This document shows positions 43,473-54,199 of a stretch of 64,000 bases of DNA, one piece after another (within the stretch, counting starts at the first letter, position 1; every line of letters begins with the position of its first letter). The notes under the pieces were generated by a model. The model saw only the letters and a program-made list of their open reading frames with translations, ran no database searches and was not told where the DNA came from. The stretch covers positions 122,579,362 through 122,643,361 of the forward strand of contig OY740765.1 in the NCBI GenBank assembly GCA_963513935.1. Direction: 5' to 3'. The position numbers and the translations under genes were made by a program. Source of the DNA: Aphrophora alni (taxonomy: Eukaryota; Arthropoda; Insecta; Hemiptera; Aphrophoridae).

Positions 43473-43644
43473 ATTGATAGAATAAAACTTGAACACAAAT
43501 TTTCACATATAGTATAATTACTTATTCAAACTAGTTTTAACGACAAAGATGCATCACTGGAGTTGGTGACTTTGTAGATGAAACACATTTGAATAAATAA
43601 ACGTACTGTTTGTAAGAATTTGTGTTCAAATTTTATTCTATCAA
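43473..43644. repeat. Second hairpin element, related to 16.9-17.1 kb
   Basis: TTGATAGAATAAAACTTGAA plus CACAAAT on the left is inverted on the right (ATTTGTGTTCAAATTTTATT plus CTATCAA). The centre has CACTGGAGTTGGTGACTTTG and GATGAAACACA, matching the decayed hammerhead-like text of the hairpin near 17.0 kb. The arms are more diverged here. Confidence 0.65.
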
Positions 43645-44459
43645 CAAGTTAAGCTCAATATTAATTTATTTTGGAATGATGTTTGTCTGTTATATATACA
43701 ATAGTGACCTACAAATGGCTGACTATGGGCTGATTTTATGCGGACCTCAAAGGTCTAAATTTTTTAAATATTTTAAAGTGAATAACGTTTTTTGGTAAGG
43801 ATAGGCACAGGTGGCCAACCTTAACTATTGCTACCATATTCTCTAGAAGCGGACGCCATGTGGTCATATAAGATGTGAAAATATTCAACAGTGATAAAGA
43901 CACAATGTAAATAGAACTCATAGATTTTAAGGAAGACTTTTTAAAGGAAAGTTTGTTGATGTTCCCGAAAAAATCATTTTGGAAAAATTTTGGGTGAAAT
44001 AAGTGTCACAAGAGATACAAACTGAACTACAAACATTATCTCTGAAAATCTACACCATGTTTGGTAGGGATGAGACAATTAGCTTACAGATTAATCATAA
44101 TCGTGATTATTATGATAATCTGCAATTGCAATTAATCATTAATTCATACTTCTCTTACTGATTCAGGCTTATATTAGGCAAACTAATATACTTAAATTTA
44201 CTTTCTTCCAGTTGGAGAATCTTGGATATTTTTCTTATTTTCTTGAGTTTTTGTTTCTTTAATTAATCTATAACTTTCAGAACAAACCCATTAACTTTAG
44301 CAATATATTTTTTATCATCCAATTCCCTGTAAAACAACCTAGGCGTAAACAGGATAAGAGTGCCTTTTGATTCGCCCTTACTAAAGGTTTGGAGTCAATT
44401 TAAATTTTAAAATTACATTTAAAAATCAAAATAACCTGGGACAATTGTTAGATAACCCC

Positions 44460-45240
44460 AAAGATATCTGATCTGGAGAAGTGTGAAATTTATAAAATTG
44501 AGTGTGACTCACGAGATAAGTTTTATCTTGATCAAACTAGGAGAAAGGTTATAACGAGATTTAAAGATCATTTGTTGTGTATTACAGGCCTGAAAATCTA
44601 GCGTTGCTGAGCATGTTCTTTCTACATTTCATAATGTTGGAATGAATAATGTTAGTTTGCTAATGAAATAAAGAACAACAAATTGTTGGATTGCTACAAA
44701 AGTATTTTTATTTTAAAGCTGAAAATGATTTGTTGTTGAATTCTGATAAGGAGCCAATTCCGTATTCTTGGTTATTTTCTTTGTTAAATCAAGAAAACAT
44801 GTTAACATGTTAACATGTTTGTACATGTTAGGCCTATTTTACATATTTTTTACTAGTATTTTCTTAAGACATATGGTAGTTGTTTTTCCTTTATATTTTT
44901 ATATTAGTTATATTAGAGAACCTCAACTTATATTTTTTCTCATTACATATGTTTATTCCATAGCTATTAAACTTCTTAATTTTAAATTATATTAGAGTAG
45001 TTGGATAGAGCGGTACGTCCCTCCTCCTACTGTTTAGGTAGGCGGTGAAACAAGACTGACAAATCTGGAGAGGGGAGCACTACATACTCTTGACAAGTTA
45101 TGTCACCGTTACAGTTAGTTTAGTATTGGTTTATATCACTCTGAGGATGATAGCTATGTTACCGAAATGTGCATAAGGGTTTATTAAACTTTCTAATGTT
45201 AATTGTGTTAGTGTTTTATTTGTGGTTTGGGGATCACTTC
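44460..45240 (+). mobile_element. PLE relic: GIY-YIG fragment and 3' end
   Basis: Plus strand: CEIYKIECDSRDKFYLDQTR then RKVITRFKDHLL, a stop, and SSVAEHVLSTFHNVGM after a shift. This is the GIY-YIG domain of a Penelope-like element, decayed (Asp replaces Gly in YIGQT). A hammerhead-like motif follows at 45133-45180. The RT is absent. Confidence 0.75.
45133..45180 (+). ncRNA. Hammerhead-ribozyme-like motif of the PLE relic
   Basis: Core CTGAGGA (45141-45147), U, stem II GATAGC/GTTACC with one mismatch and a G-U pair, GAAA (45164-45167), stem III AUG/CAU with a 2-base loop, and UA as cleavage dinucleotide (45174-45175). Stem I pairs five of six positions. It lies in the same strand as, and about 550 bases after, the GIY-YIG fragment. 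Confidence 0.68.
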
Positions 45241-45244
45241 TATC

Positions 45245-46360
45245 ATACTGAATAAAATATAGCAAATAAAACCCATAACAAAATATTAAAACACAATGGT
45301 GAAGACAATTAGTTTCTAGTTTACTATTTCAGATTGTGAAATAAATTAAAATAACATTACACCAATTATGAAAGCAATTCCAATTCAGATTACTTCAGTC
45401 AAATAGTCTTATCAAAAAAAGTCAAGCAATTTACACTTATTATATAATAAAAAATATATTCAATACTGAAACCTATCTTTTGATATGTGTCACAAATGCG
45501 CAAAGGTACCCATATGTCTGATCCTTTATTTATGATAATAAAAAGTTTCTCTGGATCTAAATATTTATATATATATATCTTTCTTACTGTACACAACTTG
45601 TTGGGCTGAAATTCTAATATTTGTTTTCAAACCCCCGGACTATGTCAGTAGTCACCAATAATCGTAATGTTTAATTGACACTGTATAATAAATTAATAGA
45701 TTTATTATTTTTAGTTTATTCCTCATTCTACAAAAACTAAGTAATGGTTGAATGCTAAGTTTGAAGATATTTAATGATGTCTAATGGGTTTAAATTACTG
45801 AAATTAATCGCAATAGTTTAACTGAATACAGTTGAGTTAATATGACACTAACAGTTGTATAGTAAACTATTATATTTATCATTCCTACGTAGTCCATATT
45901 CTACAAAACAAACTATGTGAAATGATTTAATAAGCACTAATCGTCAATAATTGTAATCTATAATCACCAATTTTGAATAGTCTCATCCCTAATGTTTGTA
46001 TCAACTTATGTATATGAGGTGTCGTTCCCAAAGATGAACTTTGTTAAAAACAAGTACAGAGCTCGGCTCGGCTCACTCATAACCACCACCCGGAGAGCTC
46101 ATAAAAATTAGTTGTTCTAATCTGATCACAAATTTTTAGACAAGTGCTCAAAACAAAAAATGTCACCTTTGCCATTGCACTTTTAAATAGCCCTAAAGCT
46201 TCACATGTTAATTAAATATTTTTAATAAGTATTAATATAAATATTACAAATTTTTGTTTATAATAAATATTTATTACCCATATCTATTTTATCTAGCTTT
46301 TCAAAAATTTTTGAGAAAGTAATAAAAACCAGACTACTCAATTTTTTGAACAAACATAAC
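45245..46360. other. Intronic sequence, nothing recognised
   Basis: AT-rich, with no gene or element recognised. Confidence 0.5.
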
Positions 46361-46364
46361 TACT

Positions 46365-47039
46365 TCAGTAAACATCCAGGTGTCCTGCAAAGAAAAAAGG
46401 ACCTACAATTTTCCCGCCAACAATACCACACCAGGTATTCACAGTCCAGTACCTCTGGTTGTCAACTTCTTGCATCCAGTGGGGGTTCTCATGAGCCCAG
46501 TACCTCATGTTGTGGCGGTTAACTTCGCCATTGCTCCGAAATGTAGCTTCGTCACACCATAGTACATTACGAAAAAAGTGTTCATTTCGTTGCAACTGTT
46601 CTCTGGCCCACAAACAAAAATTCATTCTTTGAATGCCATCATCACCATGAAGTTCTTGGTGCATTGACATCTTGTAGGGATGCATTTTACTGTCTTTCAG
46701 GATCCTCATCACTGACGTTTGGCTTATACCTGAATCAAGAGCTATTCTTCTGGAAGACTCTCTTGGGTTTAGTAGAACTGCTGCCAATACTTCTGGTGCC
46801 CTATCACTTCTTACAGGCCTTTCAAGCGATTTTCCTTTATTACTGTCAGGCTGTACCTGTCGTTTTTCACGAACTCGACTAGCAAGTCTACTAAAGACCA
46901 TTTGAGACTGAGGTTCTCTACCTGGATACCGCTCGGCATACACTCTTGCAGAAGCCGCATAGTTTTGGAAACATTCGCCTAACACCATTAGCATATCGAA
47001 TGCCTCCGCATTTGTGTACGGCATGTCGAAAAAGCACAA
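46365..47039 (-). pseudogene. DUF4817-type DDE transposase, truncated
   Basis: The frame of 224 residues starts MCFFDMPYTNAEAFDML; the second Met (47024) is the usual start. Residues about 6-60 form the DUF4817 helix-turn-helix (MLMVLGECFQNYAASARVYA, ERYPGREP), followed by a second HTH (RIALDSGISQTSVMRILKD) and the first DDE block, NVLWCDEATFRSNGEV. It continues WAHENPHWMQEVDNQ to VNTWCGIVGGKIVGPFF and stops at 46365 before the second and third catalytic blocks. Such IS630/mariner-like elements are common in insects. Nothing recognisable continues downstream, so the copy is 3'-truncated and dead. Confidence 0.88.
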
Positions 47040-47995
47040 GCAGTACGTCCTTCACAGCAGACACCAATGAACTAACTAAGTGTAGCCAAATCATATTTGT
47101 CAGATAAATAGTCAGCATATCGCAAGTGATAAGCCTGTTGAGGGTGGTTCAAAGTACCTTTCTAGTACAAGCCTGCATTGAGATTGTGCATGTGCATGAA
47201 TCATTGTTATCTTTTAAAGATAAACATGGACAACTACTACCAAAGTATTGAGCCACATTGAAAAAAAAAAACAAGTTGAATTTTGTTCTTATTACATAAC
47301 AGAGACTGTTTATTTAATCATAAACACCTTTTTGTTCAAATAAAAGTAATTTGTTAAATTTTGTAAACTGGCATAATTAAGTTTTTTGGCTGCCACTTTT
47401 AACAGTAAGAGATAGATAAAAAAATAAAATACAAAAAATGTTTGTTTTTAAAAGACCTTTTACTTGATATAACATTTGCTATAAGTTGCTATTTAAGAAT
47501 TTTGAGTTTTAGGCTTTTTTAAATTCTTCAATTTTGAGCATTTTTAAAATATTCAAAATCCAGTGAAAAATGCCCGTACCACACGTTTTCTTAAAGAATA
47601 GCTCAATAATAAGCTTGGACAAAAATCTGGTGCTGTTCCGTATTGTAGTTAGGATAACACGGTATTTTATTTTAAAGTCCAATTTCAATACGTTTTGGTA
47701 CACCCTGTACATACGGTTAAAGATAATTAACTTTTGATTGCGCCAAAATGTTCAAGGTAATTAGACCTTTAAAATGATGTATCACACAACCCATGTTTAC
47801 ATTTCAAAATTCCTCAAAAAGCACCCCTACCCTCCAAAAAGGGCCCTTTTGGGGCATTTTTCAAAATTGAAATTAATTTCATTGGATTCAGTGGAGCCAA
47901 ATTAGGGGGAAATGAGAATGAAAAAGTGTTAAAGTAAGTTTGTAAGACAGCTATAAGTACTGCACGGGTGGTCTGACTCACCCCGTATATTTAGA
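47040..47995 (-). repeat. Terminal sequences of mariner-like elements
   Basis: On the minus strand TACAGGGTGTACCAAAACG starts near 47707 and is a plausible 5' terminus for the transposase fragment. A second, different terminus, TATACGGGGTGAGTCAGAC, reads from about 47993. Between are low-complexity and GGGCCCTTTT stretches. Boundaries are tentative. Confidence 0.5.
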
Positions 47996-47999
47996 TGGT

Positions 48000-48915
48000 G
48001 TACATGTTCATTTTCACTTTTTTATTGACAACTATTAAATTTACATTTTTGTTGATTATAAGTGTTTGTGGGTAAGTGAGTGAGTGAGATGGTATATGCA
48101 ATATTTTTACACCATTTATCAATTATTATATAATTTTCTTATCAGTTTAAATTACCTTCTGACATATTGACATTCAATTTTAATAAACAAAAATAGTATG
48201 ATAGTCAAACATGCCATAGAAACCTAGTGCTCAAATAATGCTCAAATTTAATTAATTAAAAGCATTGGAGTTATTACATGAACCAAAAAAGCCTGGTCTT
48301 TACATTCAGAACTAAATGGACTTATTCTGTTTTCCATTTCTACAAACGTCATTTTATTTTGGCAATGTTAGTAAAACCGAGAGGACTAAAGAAAATGGAA
48401 TAGTGAAAAGTGTAAACATAGTTTTTAGCGATATGTATGAGTAATATTTCAATATTTAACACAATATAACTATAGTTAATGACACTGTACTGTGTATTAA
48501 ATTATTAATTTTATTTCCTTCCCTAATTCATGATTATACAAACATTTGGTTTAAGGTTATAAATGCCAAGATTTAGATCTTTATAACTATTTTTAATGTA
48601 AGGCTGTATAGTATTTTGCCTAAAAAATGTCAAATATTTGGTTCAGGAATTTTCTGAAATTGCGATGAAAAATCAGGATGGATCAACATATTCCCAAGTA
48701 CAGCTGTCATTATTTCGGAAGATCATTTTCAGAATATTTTTACCCAAAACTTGGCAAATTTTCGGGATGCTATACAGCCTTACTCAAAACTCAACAGAAA
48801 AAAAAGAAGAAGAATTCTAATTTCCCACAATCTATGGTAACTGCCAAAGTAATGAAGGCAGTGTAAGTTAAGACAACTTGATTGTAAGATATTGGTTAAC
48901 CAGTAAAACAATAAC
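48000..48915. other. Intronic sequence, nothing firmly recognised
   Basis: Two overlapping plus-strand frames near 48640-48866 have no recognised domain and end in a lysine repeat. I do not call a gene here. Confidence 0.45.
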
Positions 48916-48921
48916 ACATAC

Positions 48922-49104
48922 CTGTGGAGCCAGTTTCTCAAACTCCATGATCCAATTTGGCAGTGTTGATAAAGGTGCTATTATCAAGAAAGGACCCAAC
49001 ACATCTTGCTCAATCATGTGACAAATCAATGCGATAACTTGAATGGTTTTACCCAAACCCATTTCATCCGCTAAAATTCCATTTACTCCATTTTCATACA
49101 AAAC
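48922..49104 (-). CDS. HELLS: HELLS exon: Walker A and motif Ia
   Basis: Acceptor TTTTAG and donor GTATGT bound 61 codons in phase 0. It holds the nucleotide-binding Walker A loop, [11 protein letters not shown], followed by the conserved [14 protein letters not shown] motif Ia. The lysine of GKT is the ATP-contacting residue. The preceding intron is 11.6 kb and contains an LTR, a PLE and a Tigger element. Confidence 0.96.
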
Positions 49105-49309
49105 CTAAAAGGAAGTAACAAACAATTGATACTTATTAGGCATTAGACAAATTACTGTTAGTGTAAAGTTCCTGAAAATTAAAAAATAAATTTTTAACAA
49201 TTTCTAAAAAATAAGCCCAGCCATATTGGTAAAAAAAACATTACAGTAATGGAAACCAAATGTCATATTACATGGGAATTTTACTGTATTTAAAGTCTCA
49301 AAGAATAAT

Positions 49310-49311
<2 letters not shown>

Positions 49312-49347
<36 letters not shown>
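49312..49347. repeat. (AT)n microsatellite
   Basis: Pure AT dinucleotide run in a HELLS intron. Confidence 0.95.
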
Positions 49348-49350
<3 letters not shown>

Positions 49351-49493
49351 TTCTATTGTTTTTAGCTACAAATAATTTAACTTATTAATATGAACTATAA
49401 TCTACTGTATTACTATGTCAAAGAAAAAGAAAAGCATTATGGAACTGTTAATTGCAATAGACACTAAAACTAAACTCTGTGGCATATAACATT

Positions 49494-50010
49494 AGCCCTT
49501 GGCCTATTTACCATCCAACTGGTTTGCTGTTTGCAGCAAGCAGATGATCTCATGCTAAGCGAGTGAAAATCTTTTTTTTCAATTCAACATTTACCCTATT
49601 AAAAATTATCGTATGGCAATAATTTCTACACAGTTTTAAACCTAATGTTCCATAGATTCATATACATACAACAAAAGTTCATAATAGTTAACAATTAAAT
49701 TTAATAAATTGGTAAAATTTGTGAATTACGCGTGATCAAGTTTCGCAACAAACTGAAATTCAAATTATAGCATCCATTCATCTAATTCTCACAAGCTGAT
49801 ATAACTGTATAATAACTTTAGAGTAATAGTATTTTATAGTACTTTTCTTCTTCTTTCTAACTGTGTTTTCCATATTATTCTAACTGTAATAGTTTTGGAT
49901 CTATAAAATTAAAACCAAATCAAGAATTTTGTACGCTATATTCGTCTAAAATATCACTATTCTTCAATTTAACATTTAGCCTAGTAAAACACATGCTATC
50001 ATAATACACA
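49494..50010 (+). repeat. piggyBac-like repeat, copy 3 (partial)
   Basis: It starts near a TTAGCCCTT tip and contains the 300-base block shared with 770-1080 and 3010-3310 (AACCTAATGTTCCATAGATT, TTGGTAAAATTTGTGAATTA, CTTTCTAACTGTGTTTTCC), then the AACATTTAGCCTAGTAAAA block shared with 1260. No right end found. Confidence 0.5.
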
Positions 50011-50442
50011 ACATACTGTTGAAATCATTATTTTTGAAGCTTTCATATTCATTCAACAGATTGTACCAAAAGCGAAACTAGAAATTATAAAAATTCAATG
50101 TAGTTGCTCTATTTTTCCGTTAGAGAGAGCCACACACTGAGACGGTTTGGGATATTACCCGAACTGCTTGTCTCAAAAGTATCCAAAAAAAGAAAAAATT
50201 GGAAGATTTCATAAAAATAAGTTTTTTACTAAGTTAAAATAACCAGTATCGACAGGTTGACAAAGCCTAAACAATTCTATTCAAGGGTGAGAGTGTTCAA
50301 TGATGAGTCATCTATAAGCACCTGCAGGGATTTGTTAATTAACTGACCTGTCCATACAGGAGAGAAGAATCATTCTAGTAAATAAGATACATTATTTGTA
50401 AAAGTTTTTAATTATTTTGGATTATAAATATACTGTTAGTAC

Positions 50443-50987
50443 TGTTAGGAATGTCTCCTCTAAACTGCCTAAGTTCTTTAACTTTCAATATAATAAAATC
50501 AGTGGTTCAGTACTTAATTAATCTTTATTAACAACACAAATTTATATCTATCTTTTATACAATTCAAAAAGAATACACAATAATAAAATAGTGGGATCAA
50601 TATGAAAACAAAACACGTTATTGTCTCTGTGAGAATACACTATCAACAATCATTTAAACAATATTCAAAACTAAATATTCATCACACAAAACCTTCTAGT
50701 CCCTTTCTAGTCCTTCCGTTTGGATTCAAACTCCCTGGGCTAACTTCCACCACAGCTAGGTCTTCTAACCTCAAAAGACCCCCTCTCCTTGGTGCCAGCA
50801 GCTTATATATCTTTTATTGCCTGTGGTTTTCTACTTCCGATGCAAGTCAAGCATTTCAACACTTTTTCACTTCTTTCACAATAGTTGGGCCATTCTGAGT
50901 GGCTTATGATTATTACATTTAAAAATTTTATGATTACAATATACTAAAAAGAAATAATAATAAATTACATTAAATATATTCCTGACA
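50443..50987 (+). mobile_element. Solo LTR with 4-bp target duplication
   Basis: TGTTAGGAATGTCTCC ... ATATATTCCTGACA, 545 bp, flanked by GTAC at 50439-50442 and 50988-50991. The tips are inverted (TGTTAGGAAT / ATTCCTGACA). It aligns with the LTRs at 29102 and 34409. No internal region is present, so this is the product of LTR-LTR recombination. Confidence 0.85.
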
Positions 50988-50999
50988 GTACCTAAATAT

Positions 51000-53080
51000 A
51001 GCTAACTGTACTAAAAGAATTTTAGTATCATTGTTAGTTTAAAAGTTAGAGTTAGTTAGTTAAAGTTAGTTAAAAACCAAAAACCATAAAAATAAGAAAT
51101 TCTAAAAAAAAAAAAAACATGTATAATAAAGCTTAGTAGGGATAAATTCATTTTGCAAAATAAAATTTTTGAATTGATAAAGATTTCTTTGAGAAAAACG
51201 CCATCAAAAATCACTTTTGAGATGTTTTTCTCAAATATAAGACTAGGTAAGTTTGGAGGATAGTAAAAACAACAATTGATAAAGGGCATAAAGGGAAACA
51301 CATTAAAGTAAGTTTGGTCAAAATGAGCCAAACCGATGATGAGAAATAAAATAAAAAAGGGTTAATTTGGTTAAATCAAAAGTTAGCGTTTTAAACATTA
51401 AAAAGATAAATTTTATGATAGTTAAATTACAAGAGGTAATATTGTAAAATTGAATCATGAGAAGCATGTATTTATTAAAATGAGGGGGTTTTCTAACATC
51501 AAGAAAGCATACACCAAAAGACCAAACTTGGAGGTTGCATAACGTCTTAAATAAAAGGACTACGAAGATAAACCAAGAGGATTCTTTCGTTTCAGGACAA
51601 GGGCAACAAGGAACTGAAGAAAAATCGTTGAAATCTCGAAAGGATCAAAAGTTGGTCATCTGAAAATCACGAAAACATTCAAACTCTAATAACTCAAAAA
51701 GTTATGTTTCAATAAACACCGTTCGAGTTTTAATGTAACCTACAAAGCAAGAGGAAGAAAAGGAATCCTTCAGAATTTCCAAATTCGCAACCAAAAAAGA
51801 GTTATAGCAAATTAGAAGAAAATTGTTAAAAAACCTTGAGCGACAAGTACAAACATGAAACGAGGTTGATCATAAGGAGACGGATTGAAAAAGCTCAATT
51901 CGCTCAAAGGAAATTATCATAAAATAATTGTAGTGTTAGGAAAGGCTAGCATAGCAACAGCGATGCGATCGAATTTTGGTAAAGTCTGGAACACACGGTA
52001 GCAATATTGTAGCCTTGACTAACCAGATTCAACTTGTTCGCCAAACTTAAAATAATTAAAATCGTCGTAAATTCAAACTAATAAGCATAACTAAGGGTGA
52101 ATAATGTTAGATAATAAAGAGTAGTACATAAATAAAAATAAATAAGGGGGTTAAATAGGCATTTTAGAGTTTTTTGTAAATAAATCGGCGAAAAAAGGAA
52201 AAATCAAAAATATTATTAGTTAAAGGGAAAAAAGGGGTAAAAACAAATAAATTGATGTAGTATAAACATAATCAGAATAAAATAAATAAGTAATAAGCAG
52301 TTTAAAATACGGAATTTTATGAAACAAGTTAAGTGTAAATAAAGAGCTGAAAACATAAAATAAGAAGACAAAAATATTTAATATAGAATATGTATGTAAG
52401 GGATGACAAAGTAAAATTATGTAAATTTTAAAAGGGGGGTTTTTTCTGAGCAAAAAGTTATCGTCGTCACAAAAAAAAAATTAAATGCGAATAACTCGTA
52501 AACCATATAAAACAAATAAAAAGTGAAAATATACAATACCTTCGTACACCAAGACTAATAAGTGAAAAACATTAAAACAATCCAAAAAATCAATAACAAT
52601 AAAAAAGTAAATTTTCAAAAAACCATAATTACACGAAAGTGCCGTAATTTCCAAAATACGCAATCTACGACTACAAATCGAGTTCGTACATAACCACCTA
52701 ATGAAGAGGAAGAGAGTTCTGAAGACAAATCCAAGATACATTAAAGGAATCCAAAGATACAGAGGAAAACAGAAAAATTCCAAATGGAATCACAATTTCA
52801 GGAATCAACAGGACAGGCAGGCTAGCAAGACATCGGTGGAGAAGGACTTGACTTGAGAAGGGATAACACCTAAAGACAAAACAATGTGAAAAGTTAATTA
52901 AAACAAAAGAAAAAATCGATTAATTAGGGACTTTCAAAGCATACAGGATAATGAATGAATTAATAAGAAACAATCTTGTTAATTTAAGATTTCTACAAAA
53001 AAGTGACGCAATTCGTCGGAAACTTAATTAATTCAAAGGGAAATTCAATGGAAAAAATTGAGTTAGTGTTGTGATGGAAA
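51000..53080. other. AT-rich unclassified stretch before a PLE
   Basis: Purine-biased on the plus strand, with no frame carrying a recognisable domain. It may include untranslated or N-terminal PLE sequence, but I cannot show this. Confidence 0.4.
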
Positions 53081-53089
53081 AGTGATAAT

Positions 53090-53524
53090 TTGGGGAGCTT
53101 ACAATTTGTTGGTCAAAAAACTTACACTCTTGATCTACACACCTATGGAAGAAGACGTCTTTTCAAGCTGTCACTCAATCAGCCCTTTCGAACTTGCATC
53201 CTACAACACAGAGAGGCTGAAACGCACCATCATCACCAATTTATGAGGGTGTCGGTTCTACGTTTAGAATATAAATCTGGCGTTTACAAAATAAAATGTC
53301 CAGAATGCAACAAATATTATATAGGACAAACCAGGAGACATTTCATAGACCGTTATAAAAAACATCTTCCCTGTAATAAGACCAACATTGCTAAGTCAAA
53401 TTACGCACGTCACCTTACTGAAAACAACCATAGGCCAAGCTATTTCCAATCCAGTGTAGAGGCAATATATGTTTGCACTAAAGGCAGATTATTGAACACG
53501 AAGGAAGAATTTGAAGATTTATAG
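53090..53524 (+). CDS. PLE GIY-YIG endonuclease fragment
   Basis: The conserved part begins near 53265: YKSGVYKIKCPECNKYYIGQ then TRRHFIDRYKKHLP, SNYARHLTENNH and GRLLNTKEEFEDL. GVY, CPEC, YIGQT and the Arg of RRHF are intact, and the Glu-bearing block is at the end. The first about 55 residues do not match the family and the start codon is not meaningful. A stop at 53522 truncates it; IYRALKNDPNNILND-like text (53517-53560) continues in another frame. The homologous domain at 35.2-35.9 kb is longer. Confidence 0.82.
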   Translation: MGSLQFVGQKTYTLDLHTYGRRRLFKLSLNQPFRTCILQHREAETHHHHQFMRVSVLRLEYKSGVYKIKCPECNKYYIGQTRRHFIDRYKKHLPCNKTNIAKSNYARHLTENNHRPSYFQSSVEAIYVCTKGRLLNTKEEFEDL

Positions 53525-53789
53525 AGCGTTGAAAAATGATCCAAATAACATCTTGAACGATAAACTTTCCTTCCAATCACATATTTTAACGATACAGCCT
53601 TAAAACATCTACCAAAAACTTAACATAAGTCATTATCAGCAAGATTAATAACTTTAACGGGCAGTGCTCCGATAGATATAACAGAGCACACAACTGTGCC
53701 AGACGAGCTCACATTGATGTGTTTTGTGTCAGGGTGTGTTTTTGTGTTGAATGTGTTTTTAATATATGACAAGTTCTTCAAAGTGAACG

Positions 53790-53840
53790 AAGATATTATC
53801 TGATGATGGGGTTATGATCTCGAAACTAGTAAGAAGTAAC
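53790..53840 (+). ncRNA. Hammerhead-ribozyme-like motif of the third PLE
   Basis: Core CTGATGA (53800-53806), U, stem II GGGG/CUCU-type wobble stem, GAAA (53822-53825), a 2-bp stem III and UA (53830-53831). Stem I pairs three of four positions. Of the cores seen here it is the only one with the canonical CUGAUGA box. Confidence 0.62.
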
Positions 53841-54113
53841 CAAAATGAAGTCACAAGACGGACCTTAAGGTAATTTAATATTTTATTTAATTGTGACTTG
53901 GAACTTAAAATATGTATATCATTTAGTTTTAGAAATATTTAATGTGTAACTTCTAAAACTCTGTTTAGATTGTTGTTTGTAACTTCTAAACAAAATATTT
54001 ATGGATAATTTCAAAATCACTTTTGGATATCTGGAAAATTGAATACAATACCAATTTTGAGAATATCAAATTACTTGAGAACTCTTTTATGGAGTTATTC
54101 CTTGTGTTTAATG

Positions 54114-54115
<2 letters not shown>

Positions 54116-54190
<75 letters not shown>
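54116..54190. repeat. Compound (TA)n(TG)n microsatellite
   Basis: A TA run from 54116 passes directly into a TG run ending 54190. It creates false frames on both strands. Confidence 0.97.
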
Positions 54191-54193
<3 letters not shown>

Positions 54194-54199
54194 TTCAGG

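Larger units (their letters stand above)
53090..53840 (+). mobile_element. Penelope-like element 3' part
   Basis: A GIY-YIG frame (53090-53524) followed by a hammerhead-like motif at 53790-53840 in the same orientation. RT not found. Confidence 0.8.

Noticed and set aside
45001..45110. GC-richer block considered as a small structured RNA
   Set aside because: Only a short CCTAC/GTAGG pairing is visible; it is more simply part of the PLE 3' region.
48638..48866. Two overlapping plus-strand frames ending in a lysine run
   Set aside because: No family match, no splice or promoter context, and the lysine run comes from an A-rich tract.
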